From an uncultured Lachnospiraceae bacterium (GTDB taxonomy: Bacteria; Bacillota; Clostridia; Lachnospirales; Lachnospiraceae), in the NCBI GenBank assembly GCA_945929965.1, contig CAMEOT010000031.1:1-32130 (forward strand): a DNA stretch of 32,130 nt. The letters run 5' to 3'. The stretch's first letter is position 1; each line of letters opens with the position of its first letter. Of this stretch, positions 15,899 through 23,501 are shown piece after piece. The notes under the pieces are model-generated. The model did no database searches. It was given only the letters and a program-made list of their open reading frames with translations, and was not told the DNA's origin. The position numbers were made by a program, and so were the translations under genes.

Positions 15899-16051
15899 AC
15901 TATTCAGAGTAGCGCAATTCTGCTGACAGGCGTCGAATGCTTGCATTCGTAAGACTGTGCGGCAGAATTGATGCGACGAAGTAACCACATGAGCAAAAAG
16001 TAAGCATCGTCAGATGCGATTTTGCGAATGTGGTTCTGAATAGTTTACACG
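15892..16051 (+). repeat. Structured palindromic repeat, full copy (MITE/REP-like)
   Basis: 160 bases bounded by perfect 17-bp inverted arms (15892-15908 and 16035-16051). Inside are two further nested stems. Stem A pairs CAATTCTGC (15915-15923) with GCAGAATTG (15962-15970), capped by CGAATGC/GCATTCG (15934-15949). Stem B pairs AACCACAT (15983-15990) with ATGTGGTT (16028-16035), then GCAAAA/TTTTGC and GCATC/GATGC. The whole can fold as a three-way junction in DNA or RNA. The left arm contains the stop codon of the nucleoside kinase gene. No ORF or transposase is inside. Confidence 0.8.
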
Positions 16052-16070
16052 GCTACCGGGGCAAACCTAC

Positions 16071-16154
16071 CTGACAGGCGTCGAATGCTTGCATTCGTAA
16101 GACTGTGCGGCAGAATTGATGCGATTTTGCGAATGTGGTTCTGAATAGTTTACA
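16071..16154 (+). repeat. Structured repeat, partial second copy with internal deletion
   Basis: 84 bases identical to the full copy (15923-15976 joined to 16020-16049). The missing 43 bases are flanked in the full copy by direct repeats GATGCGA (15970-15976 and 16013-16019), so a slippage deletion explains the difference exactly. The left terminal arm is absent; the right terminal arm (16140-16154) is intact. A 21-base spacer separates the two copies. Confidence 0.8.
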
Positions 16155-16178
16155 AACTAGTATAAGGGATAGTTACCA

Positions 16179-17786
16179 ATGACACAGAAGAGGGCGGGCA
16201 ATGTTATCAACAGCATAGCGGTATGGGTCGTGCGGCTGACAGGGGCAGGGATTTTTTTGTTCCTGTCCTGGTATGCGCTTCGCTACACGCAGTACATGGA
16301 TCCGGCGGTGGGAGAATTCCCGGTGAACATCAGGGATTCCATGGGGCAGAACCTTTTTTGTGTGCTAGTAGTTCTTCTCATATACGCGGGCTTTCGCATG
16401 GCAGGACGGCGGTTGAGTAATCGACCAAAGTTTTTACTGTGGTCATCCATAAGCCTCTTAACAATGGTGACTTTATGGATGTGCATCGCCGGTCACTGGT
16501 GGATCAGTGCCATCGTACGTCCCCCAGAGGGAGATCAGCTGTATGCCTATGTAGCAGCACTGTCTTTTGCAGAGGGAAATTACAGCTCCATACTTCCGGA
16601 CGGCTACTGCGGAATCTATCCGCACCAGCTGGGATTTACGGCGATTCTGGAACTTTTCTTCAAAATCACCGGAACCACGGAATTCTATCAATGGCAGAAG
16701 CTCAATGTCCTCTGCCTTGGTGGAATTGTTATCCTGGGATATCTGACTGTGAGAGAGCTGGGTGGAAAGTGGGCAGAACAGATTCTGTATTGCCTGCTGA
16801 TGGCAGCCTGTTTTCCCCTGATTTTTTATACAAGCTGGGTATACGGAGAACTTTTAAGCATTATCTGTTCCCTGGCAGTGGGATGGATGCTTTTATGTTA
16901 TGGGAACCGCAGGAAAAAAGGATGGCTGATCAGTATACTGCCGGTGTCGGTTATGGGCATGCTGGCAAGGAAAAATTTCCTAATCCTGTTACTTTCCCTT
17001 GCGCTGGTACTTGTAGTGTGGGGCGTGGTGCAGAGAGATCGATGGGCATGCCTTTTTGCGGGACTTGCGTTGATTCTTCCGTTATTGTCTTATCAGGGGA
17101 TCTATAAAATGTACGAAGTCCGTTCCGGCTACGAACGCAGTGCGGGTCTGCCGGTGACCTCATGGATTTCCATGGGACTTCAAGAGAATCAGGGCAGATA
17201 TGGCTGGTATTATGATTACCCGCTGGCACTGTATAAGGAAGTGGGACAGGATGCCGGCATTGTGGAGGTACAGACGTGGGAAGATATCCGTGAAAGATTA
17301 CATACTTTTGCGGGATCCCCGGGGTATACCTGGAACTTTTTCCGGGAAAAAATATTATCACAGTGGAATGAACCGTTGTACCAGTCTCTGTTTTTTACCA
17401 CGAATTTCCGAGAGGAATACCAACCGGATCCGGACAGCACTGCGGGGAAAATTACGGTGGGAGGAGCGCTTTTTTATCCGCTTTTTCTTATCTGTGACAA
17501 GATGCAATTTTTACTGTATTTCGGAATGTTTCTTTATTTTTGCTTCGCGGTGAAAAAGGATGGAAATATGCTGCGGCATATGCTGGCAGTGACATTGATC
17601 GGAGGCTTTTTATTCAGTATCCTTTGGGAAGCCAAGGCACGCTATATTTTCCCTTATTATGTGGTTATGTATCCGATGGCAGTCACAGGATATTGCCAGA
17701 TGATCCGGAGCCTTAGAAATGCCCTGGGTAACAGAAAACAGACAGGAGAGCAGAAAAAAGTGACAGAGTTACGCCGGGTGGCATAA
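16179..17786 (+). CDS. Polytopic membrane protein, GT-C glycosyltransferase-like
   Basis: 535 residues with about 10-11 hydrophobic segments. After TM3 an exposed loop holds EGDQLYAYVAALSFAEGNY followed by GYCGIYPHQLG. An acidic residue in the first large outer loop, followed by a short G-Y/P-x-Q pattern, is typical of GT-C fold glycosyl- or mannosyltransferases of the GT39/PMT superfamily that use polyprenyl-linked sugars. A soluble region (about 310-420) precedes the last TM segments, and the tail is basic. Donor and acceptor are unknown. AAGGGA lies 9 bases upstream of the ATG. It is flanked by the structured repeats and by rnpB, so it appears monocistronic. Confidence 0.65.
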   Translation: MTQKRAGNVINSIAVWVVRLTGAGIFLFLSWYALRYTQYMDPAVGEFPVNIRDSMGQNLFCVLVVLLIYAGFRMAGRRLSNRPKFLLWSSISLLTMVTLWMCIAGHWWISAIVRPPEGDQLYAYVAALSFAEGNYSSILPDGYCGIYPHQLGFTAILELFFKITGTTEFYQWQKLNVLCLGGIVILGYLTVRELGGKWAEQILYCLLMAACFPLIFYTSWVYGELLSIICSLAVGWMLLCYGNRRKKGWLISILPVSVMGMLARKNFLILLLSLALVLVVWGVVQRDRWACLFAGLALILPLLSYQGIYKMYEVRSGYERSAGLPVTSWISMGLQENQGRYGWYYDYPLALYKEVGQDAGIVEVQTWEDIRERLHTFAGSPGYTWNFFREKILSQWNEPLYQSLFFTTNFREEYQPDPDSTAGKITVGGALFYPLFLICDKMQFLLYFGMFLYFCFAVKKDGNMLRHMLAVTLIGGFLFSILWEAKARYIFPYYVVMYPMAVTGYCQMIRSLRNALGNRKQTGEQKKVTELRRVA

Positions 17787-17791
17787 ACTGC

Positions 17792-17820
17792 TTGCTTTTT
17801 TGCCGGGGAACAGATATAAT
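17792..17820 (+). promoter_or_regulatory. Promoter of rnpB
   Basis: TTGCTT (17792-17797), a 17-base spacer and a perfect TATAAT (17815-17820). Predicted start is 17826-17830, matching the 5' strand of RNase P helix P1. It overlaps the end of the preceding membrane-protein gene by only a few bases. Confidence 0.85.
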
Positions 17821-17829
17821 CGAACAAGT

Positions 17830-18166
17830 GTAAGTAAAATAGATGATCGCGGCTGCTTTATGCAGGTGAGGAAAGTCCGGGCTTCACAGGGCAGGATGCC
17901 AGATAACGTCTGGTGGAGGTGACTCCAAGGCTAGTGCAACAGAAATATACCGCCGGCTTTATGCCGGTAAGGGTGGAAAGGCAGTGTAAGAGACTACCGT
18001 CCGGCTGGTAACAGGCGGAGCCATGTAAACCCCATCCGAAGCAAGACCAAACAGAGAGCGATAGGCCGGCCCGGTCTGCTTTCAGGTAGGTCGCTTGATG
18101 CGGCTGGTGACAGTCGTACTAGATAGATGATCGTCATATACAGAACTCGGCTTATTTTTTGCTTAC
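17830..18166 (+). ncRNA. rnpB: RNase P RNA, bacterial class A
   Basis: About 337 nt. The universal core is plain: GAGGAAAGTCCGGGC (17868-17882) pairs with the 3' core ACAGAACTCGGCTTA (18140-18154) to form P4, and AGGGTGGAAAGGCAGTG, CCATCCGAAGCAAGACC and AGATAGATGATCGTC lie between. Helix P1 is formed by GTAAG (17830-17834) plus AAAATA with TATTTT plus CTTAC (18162-18166). The overall layout is the ancestral class A form rather than the Bacillus class B form, as is usual in Clostridia. It is the ribozyme that matures tRNA 5' ends. The exact ends are estimated from P1. Confidence 0.95.
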
Positions 18167-18173
18167 ATTTCTC

Positions 18174-18213
18174 GAGAAATGGCGGACTGCGTAATGCGGT
18201 CCGCTGTTTCGTT
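18174..18213 (+). terminator. Hairpin after rnpB, probable terminator
   Basis: GCGGACTGC (18182-18190) pairs with GCGGTCCGC (18196-18204), with GAAA/TTTC extending the base, and a short T-containing tail follows. An alternative stem (18201-18210 with 18218-18227) would compete with it and lies just before the next gene's ribosome binding site. Confidence 0.55.
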
Positions 18214-18248
18214 ACAGGAAACGGTGGCACGCGGAGAGGAAATCATAA

Positions 18249-19019
18249 ATGAGAAAATTTCTTATTAGCATGACTGGTATGAGCTTTATTATGAGTTGTA
18301 CATTGCTGCTTACGGGGTGTGGAGCAAAGCAGCAGGATGCTGCAACTGCGGAAGAGACAGAAAGTGCTTCTTATATTGAGGAGGGAATCCTGCCGGATAT
18401 CACGGAATTTGAGATCCCGGAGGAGATCCCGCAGAAGCTGACGGAGACGGATCTGCGGGTATTTCAGTCTCTGGTGGGTGTCCGGGCAGGTGATCTGCAA
18501 GGCAGCGGTGTGATCTATGATGAGAATGAGGAGTCTATGCTGATCGTGACGGCAGGGCATGTGCTGGAGCATGATACAGGTGAGTTTCTGGTGACTTTGC
18601 CCGATGAAACGGTCGTCGCAGCTTCCGGTATCGTGAAAGCGGAGAACTGTGATCTGGCATTTTTATGGGTGGATAAGGCAGACCTTACGGAAAGTACGTG
18701 GGAATCCTGCCTTGTGGCAGATACGGACCGGAACGCCTTTGATGCTTTGGAAGTCTATGAGGATGTATGGATGTATGGCGGCACTTCGGGGCGGCCGGTC
18801 TATGCGTTTGTAGTGGAACCATGGATCTATGTGGAGGATTTTACACAGTACATGCTTCTATTGCAGGGACTGATGGAGCCCGGAATGTCTGGCGGAGGTG
18901 CCTTCACGGAGGACGGAGTATTCTTAGGGGTCCTGTGCGGCGCGGATGAAGAGGGGAAAGTGGCTGTGGTTCCCTACAGTATCATCGAGAGCGAACGAGC
19001 AGGACTTGACAATCCGTGA
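18249..19019 (+). CDS. Lipoprotein trypsin-like serine protease (S1-type, no PDZ)
   Basis: 256 residues. A basic start, a hydrophobic core and LLLTGC with C24 form a lipoprotein signal, so the protein should be anchored on the outer face of the membrane. An acidic linker leads into a trypsin-like fold with the triad H104 (VTAGHV), D135 (CDLAFL) and S214 (GMSGGG). The triad spacing and the lack of a PDZ domain suggest a reduced HtrA-like protease; the substrate is unknown. GAGAGGAAA precedes the ATG at a good distance. It lies after rnpB, and its last codons contain a possible promoter for the next gene. Confidence 0.82.
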   Translation: MRKFLISMTGMSFIMSCTLLLTGCGAKQQDAATAEETESASYIEEGILPDITEFEIPEEIPQKLTETDLRVFQSLVGVRAGDLQGSGVIYDENEESMLIVTAGHVLEHDTGEFLVTLPDETVVAASGIVKAENCDLAFLWVDKADLTESTWESCLVADTDRNAFDALEVYEDVWMYGGTSGRPVYAFVVEPWIYVEDFTQYMLLLQGLMEPGMSGGGAFTEDGVFLGVLCGADEEGKVAVVPYSIIESERAGLDNP

Positions 19020-19034
19020 AATATGATAGAAAAT
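19006..19034 (+). promoter_or_regulatory. Possible promoter of the His-rich GTPase gene
   Basis: A perfect TTGACA (19006-19011) is followed after 17 bases by GAAAAT (19029-19034), a weak -10. The -35 lies in the last codons of the protease gene. A 5-bp hairpin (19043-19057) sits between it and the start codon. Confidence 0.4.
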
Positions 19035-19074
19035 AAAAAGGATGGGTTTTAGACCCAGATTGGAGGAAAACACA

Positions 19075-20274
19075 ATGACGAAAATAGATGTAGTATCCGG
19101 TTTCCTGGGTGCCGGTAAGACCACCCTGATCAAAAAATTATTAAAGGAAGCATTGGACGGCAGCAAGACCGTTCTGATCGAAAATGAATTCGGTGAGATC
19201 GGTATCGACGGCGGCTTTTTAAAAGAAGCCGGCATCGAGATCAAGGAGATGAACTCCGGTTGTATCTGTTGCTCTCTGGTAGGCGACTTCGGCACTTCCC
19301 TGAAGGAAGTCATCAGCACCTACGCTCCCGAGCGTATTCTGATTGAGCCCTCCGGTGTCGGCAAGCTGTCTGATGTCCTGAAGGCTGTGGAGAATGTGGC
19401 AGGTGACCTGGATGTGGAGATCAACAGTGCAGTAGCAGTGGTAGATGCGTCCAAGTGCAAGATGTATATGAAGAACTTCGGCGAATTCTTCAGCAATCAG
19501 ATCGAATACGCCGGAACCATTATCTTAAGCAGAACCGATAAGGTAGACCAGGCGAAGCTGAATGCCTGCGTGGAGATGATCCGTGAGCATAATGACAAGG
19601 CAACCATCATCACCACACCGTTAGCGCAGCTGGACGGCAAGGAAGTACTAGGGACCATCGAAGGTGCTGACAAACTGGAAGATATGATGAAGGAAATGTT
19701 AGAGCACATCCATGACGATCATGATGAGGATGAGTGCTGCGGTCACGATCATGACCACGAACATCATCATCACGACCATGATCATGATGACCATGACCAC
19801 GAGTGCTGCTGCGGACATCATCACGACGATGATGAGGACGGGCACGAACATCACCACCATCATGACCATGATGAGGACGAGCATGAGCATCACCATCATC
19901 ACGATCATGACGAAGACCATGACCATGAGCATCATCATGAACATGACGAGAACTGCACCTGCGGTTGTCATGACCATGACCACCATCATCACCATCATGC
20001 AGACGAAGTGTTCACTAGCTGGGGTATTGAGACACCCAACACTTACAGCGCAGAGGACATCGAGAAGATCCTTACCGCTCTGGACAGCGGAGAGTACGGT
20101 GCTATCCTGCGTGCCAAGGGTATGGTACCCGCTCCTGACGGAACCTGGGTATATTACGATTATGTTCCCGAAGAACATGACATCAGAAGCGGTAAGCCGG
20201 AAGTCACGGGTAAGATCTGTGTCATCGGTTCCAAACTGGACGAGGACAAGCTGGCAGAATTGTTCCGCAAGTAA
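19075..20274 (+). CDS. G3E family (COG0523/CobW-like) GTPase with a long His-rich metal-binding insert
   Basis: 399 residues. GTPase motifs: Walker A GFLGAGKT (9-16), the family metal motif CICC (C63, C65, C66), EPSG (91-94) and SRTD (152-155) in the NKxD position. Residues 211-308 are an insert with about 45 His and 8 Cys among Asp/Glu, followed by a CobW C-terminal domain (from 311, EVFTSWGIET). COG0523 proteins act as metallochaperones, often for zinc, sometimes cobalt or nickel; the exact metal cannot be read here, though the ZIP transporter nearby favours zinc (inference). ATG 19075 has GGAGG before it. The upstream frame start at 19042 lacks a binding site. Confidence 0.9.
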   Translation: MTKIDVVSGFLGAGKTTLIKKLLKEALDGSKTVLIENEFGEIGIDGGFLKEAGIEIKEMNSGCICCSLVGDFGTSLKEVISTYAPERILIEPSGVGKLSDVLKAVENVAGDLDVEINSAVAVVDASKCKMYMKNFGEFFSNQIEYAGTIILSRTDKVDQAKLNACVEMIREHNDKATIITTPLAQLDGKEVLGTIEGADKLEDMMKEMLEHIHDDHDEDECCGHDHDHEHHHHDHDHDDHDHECCCGHHHDDDEDGHEHHHHHDHDEDEHEHHHHHDHDEDHDHEHHHEHDENCTCGCHDHDHHHHHHADEVFTSWGIETPNTYSAEDIEKILTALDSGEYGAILRAKGMVPAPDGTWVYYDYVPEEHDIRSGKPEVTGKICVIGSKLDEDKLAELFRK

Positions 20275-20336
20275 GTTGGCAGGACATATTTTGCATGTAG
20301 CAGGAACAGTAGGATAAATAGAGAAAGGTATGAATT

Positions 20337-21269
20337 ATGACAAAACCGGTTTATATCATAAATGGGTTTCTGGAGAGCGGTAAGACGGAATTTATCACAT
20401 TTACGTTAGGACAGCCGTATTTCCAGATCAAGGGCAGGACCCTGCTCATCCTCTGCGAAGAGGGCGAGAATGAGTACGACCCCGCACTGCTTAAAAAAAG
20501 CCGTACGGATGTGGTGCTGATCGAAGAGGAAGAGGAGTTCAATCCGAATCATTTGATCGAACTGGAGAAGCAGTATAAGCCTGCCCGCATCATTATCGAG
20601 TATAATGGCATGTGGAACTTCAAGAACATGAAGCTTCCCTGGTACTGGAAAGTGGAACAGCAGATCACGACCATCGACGGCTCCACCTTCCCCATGTACT
20701 ATACCAACATGAAGTCTTTGTTGGCAGAGATGATCCGTAAGTCCGAAATGATCATTTTCAACCGCTGTGACGGCATCAAGGATCTGAATGTATACAAGCG
20801 TAACATCAAGGCAGTCAATCCTGCCGCAGATGTGATCTTTGAGGACTCCAACGGTGAGATCGACGAGATCTTCAAGGAGGATCTGCCCTACGATCTGAAC
20901 CAGGATCCCATCGTACTGGACAACCAGGGCTACGGCATCTGGTATCTGGATTCCATGGATCATCTGGAGCGTTATGCGGGTAAAAATATCCAGTTCCTTG
21001 CCATGGTATTAAAGCCCGAGGAATACCCCGACGGTTATTTCGTACCGGGACGCATGGCAATGACCTGCTGTGCCGAGGATATGGCATTCTTAGGTTATGC
21101 CTGTGAGTATGCGGGCACGAAAGACCTGAAGCAGAAGGAATGGGTCAAGGTGACAGCGAAGGTTGCCAAAGAATACTTCGCAGACTATAAGGGAGAGGGT
21201 CCCGTACTTCATGCCATCAGCGTGGAGAAGGCAAAGGCTCCCAAGGATCCCGTGATCAGTTTTAATTAG
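20337..21269 (+). CDS. G3E-like P-loop GTPase fused to a YcgQ/TIGR03943-like C-terminal domain
   Basis: 310 residues. The N-terminus is a P-loop of the CobW type: NGFLESGKTEF with G10, G15, K16 and T17. EYNG (88-91) replaces the EPSG motif and NRCD (142-145) is in the base-recognition position. The CxCC metal motif of true COG0523 proteins is absent. From about 200 the sequence changes: PDGYFVPGRM, AMTCCAED (C244, C245), FLGYACEYAG, WVKVTAKV and GPVLHAISVE resemble the soluble C-terminal domain of YcgQ/TIGR03943 permease-associated proteins, here without any membrane segment. The fusion reading is by eye. AAAGG is 8 bases before the ATG. The gene is 62 bases after the His-rich GTPase and 14 before a membrane-protein gene. 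Confidence 0.75.
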   Translation: MTKPVYIINGFLESGKTEFITFTLGQPYFQIKGRTLLILCEEGENEYDPALLKKSRTDVVLIEEEEEFNPNHLIELEKQYKPARIIIEYNGMWNFKNMKLPWYWKVEQQITTIDGSTFPMYYTNMKSLLAEMIRKSEMIIFNRCDGIKDLNVYKRNIKAVNPAADVIFEDSNGEIDEIFKEDLPYDLNQDPIVLDNQGYGIWYLDSMDHLERYAGKNIQFLAMVLKPEEYPDGYFVPGRMAMTCCAEDMAFLGYACEYAGTKDLKQKEWVKVTAKVAKEYFADYKGEGPVLHAISVEKAKAPKDPVISFN

Positions 21270-21283
21270 AAAGGATCAGCTCT

Positions 21284-22558
21284 ATGAAAAAGAATCCCAT
21301 AAAGAGCGACCTGCGGGAGACAACAGCAGGAAAAGTGACATTTCTTTTCCTGCTGTTTTTGTATACCGGGGTCATGTTATATCTGTTCTGGATGGAATGC
21401 TATCAGGTGCCGGGATTCCAGTCGGATATGCCGGACTATGTGAATAAGGTGGCAGGCATTGCGGGAAATTATGAATTCCCGTATCCGATCCTGTTCTGGA
21501 CTGCCAGACTTTCCGCATGGCTGATCGGAGCGAAGGCTGCAATGGCGGTCACCACGGCGCTTTTTAACCTGGCAGCAGTGATCATCACGAAGTACTATAT
21601 GAACCGTGAGATCCGTAAAAACAGTCATTATGAAACTTTGTCACATAAAAAGCAGGTCATGACCGACATTGTGGTGACGCTGCTTGTGTTTGCTCTGTTT
21701 CTGCTGTCGAATCTGTATTCGCCCAAAAATACGGCATTTTTCGGCTTTGATTATGCATACCGCTGCATGGGCATTTATACACCGAATCCTTTCTGGAATG
21801 CCACTTACCTGGCAACCAGACCCTTTGCGATTATCTGCTTTTTTGAGACGGTAAAGGTATTATCGGAATATCAGAGGGATTTTCAGTGGAAGAACTGTAC
21901 GCTGTTTGCAGTCAGCCTCCTGCTGACGACCATGACTAAACCGAGCTTCACTATGGTGGTGGTGCCTCTGATCGGTCTGATCCTGCTGGTGCAGCTGATC
22001 GTAAGCCGCGGAGAAAGTTTTCGCAATGCGTTTCGTCTGTGCGTGACCATGATACCCACGGGGATAGCCCTGCTGTATCAGTTCTCCGGAATCTTTACCG
22101 GGACGAATGCTATGGGGGAGGAGACCGGGATCGCCATCGGTTTTGCAAAAGTATGGAGTAATTATTCCAAAAGTATCCCGTTGAGTATTGTTATGGGTAT
22201 GGCATTGCCCATAGGCGTCCTTTGCTTAAATCTGCTGTTCGATCTGAAAAGTATAAAGCAGAACAGGTATTACTGGTTTGCGTGGTTAAGCTATCTTACA
22301 GCAACTTTGATGTTCTTAGTCTTCTATGAAAAGGGCTTCCGCATGATGCATGCGAACTTTTCCTGGGGATATATGCACGGCATGTTTTTCGTATTCCTGA
22401 TGACACTGATCGTTATGATGAAAAATATCCGGGAATGGTGGAAGAGCTGGAAGGTGATCTTCGTGGTTGGTGAGCTTGCTGTTCTTCTGTATCATCTGGT
22501 GTGTGGTGTGAATTTCCTGATGTATGCTGTCATGGGGAATGATCTGGCCGGTTTTTAG
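21284..22558 (+). CDS. Unknown polytopic membrane protein
   Basis: 424 residues with about 9-10 hydrophobic segments. The first outer loop reads FQSDMPDYVNKVAGIAGNYEFPYP, whose acidic SD..DY and aromatic P-Y-P pattern recalls GT-C type membrane glycosyltransferases; a short Lys-rich cytoplasmic loop follows TM3. I cannot assign a substrate, and a transporter role is not excluded. AAAGGA is 8 bases before the ATG. The 14-base gap from the preceding GTPase-fusion gene suggests one transcript, which is odd for a glycosyltransferase and worth noting. No terminator is obvious after it. Confidence 0.6.
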   Translation: MKKNPIKSDLRETTAGKVTFLFLLFLYTGVMLYLFWMECYQVPGFQSDMPDYVNKVAGIAGNYEFPYPILFWTARLSAWLIGAKAAMAVTTALFNLAAVIITKYYMNREIRKNSHYETLSHKKQVMTDIVVTLLVFALFLLSNLYSPKNTAFFGFDYAYRCMGIYTPNPFWNATYLATRPFAIICFFETVKVLSEYQRDFQWKNCTLFAVSLLLTTMTKPSFTMVVVPLIGLILLVQLIVSRGESFRNAFRLCVTMIPTGIALLYQFSGIFTGTNAMGEETGIAIGFAKVWSNYSKSIPLSIVMGMALPIGVLCLNLLFDLKSIKQNRYYWFAWLSYLTATLMFLVFYEKGFRMMHANFSWGYMHGMFFVFLMTLIVMMKNIREWWKSWKVIFVVGELAVLLYHLVCGVNFLMYAVMGNDLAGF

Positions 22559-22660
22559 ATGCCGGGGGGTAAGGCAGAGCATGTAGAAAGCTTATCGTGA
22601 CAGACAAGATACGAAAAATGCAAAAGTTACATAAGATACTATGAGAAAGGAGAGTGTTTC

Positions 22661-23443
22661 ATGAGTATGAGCATAGTAGCCGGTCTTCTGATTCCTTTTT
22701 TGGGGACGACTGCAGGGGCAGCCTGCGTCTTTTTCCTGAAAAAACAGATTGGCGGCAACATTCAGAGAATATTTACCGGATTTGCTGCCGGTGTCATGGT
22801 GGCAGCTTCGGTGTGGTCTTTACTGATACCTGCCATGGATATGTGTGAAGAGATGGGAAAGCTTGCATTTCTTCCCGCAATGACCGGCTTTTTGATCGGT
22901 ATTGTTTTTTTGTTGTTCATCGATAGTCTGGTGCCCCATCTGCATGTGGGCAGTGAGGCTCCGGAGGGACATAAGAGCAGCCTGAACCGTACGGCTATGC
23001 TGATGTTAGCCGTGACCATTCATAATTTCCCCGAGGGTGCGGCTTGTGGTGCTATTTTTGCCGGTGTGCTGAGTGGTGACGGAACGGTTACCATGGCAGG
23101 CGCCCTGACGCTGGCTATCGGTATTGCCATTCAGAATTTCCCGGAGGGAGCTATTATCTCCCTGCCCCTTCGCAGTGAGGGTAACAAGCGGAGCAGATCC
23201 TTCGCACTGGGCGTGTTGTCCGGAGCGGTGGAACCGATGGGCGCAATACTTGCCATTGCACTGGCAAGCATTGTGACACCGATTCTTCCGTATATGCTGG
23301 CATTTGCCGCAGGCGCCATGATCTATGTGGTCGTGGAGGAGCTCATTCCGGAAGCCAGTGAGGGAGAGCATTCCAACCTGGGAACCATTGCCTTTGCGAT
23401 TGGTTTTGCATTGATGATGATGTTGGATGTGGCACTGGGATAA
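22661..23443 (+). CDS. ZIP family divalent metal transporter (ZupT-like)
   Basis: 260 residues with eight predicted TM segments. The binuclear metal site of ZIP proteins is present: HNFPEG (121-126) in TM4, QNFPEG (158-163) in TM5 and VEELIPE (225-231). A short loop (93-104, PHLHVGSEAPEGH) supplies extra His. It would import zinc or a related divalent cation across the cytoplasmic membrane. AAAGGAGAG sets the start at 22661. Its position 2.4 kb after the His-rich COG0523 GTPase fits a metal-supply cluster, but the 102-base gap before it may hold a separate promoter that I could not define. No Zur-like palindrome was seen. Confidence 0.9.
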   Translation: MSMSIVAGLLIPFLGTTAGAACVFFLKKQIGGNIQRIFTGFAAGVMVAASVWSLLIPAMDMCEEMGKLAFLPAMTGFLIGIVFLLFIDSLVPHLHVGSEAPEGHKSSLNRTAMLMLAVTIHNFPEGAACGAIFAGVLSGDGTVTMAGALTLAIGIAIQNFPEGAIISLPLRSEGNKRSRSFALGVLSGAVEPMGAILAIALASIVTPILPYMLAFAAGAMIYVVVEELIPEASEGEHSNLGTIAFAIGFALMMMLDVALG

Positions 23444-23501
23444 TGTGAACAGGGTAACATTTGCAAAAGCAAAGTAAGAACAGTAGGAAGGGCGTACGGG
23501 A

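Noticed and set aside
15892..16154. CRISPR array
   Set aside because: Only two unequal copies with internal dyads and a 21-base spacer; there are no regular repeats and no cas genes.
19712..19998. Tandem-repeat array as a separate genetic element
   Set aside because: The repetition is explained by His/Asp codons in a single intact protein.
19699..20317. Long open frames in other phases over the His-rich segment (Met/Val- or Thr/Ile-rich)
   Set aside because: They arise from the CAT/CAC/GAC triplet repeat read in other frames; compositions are non-protein-like.
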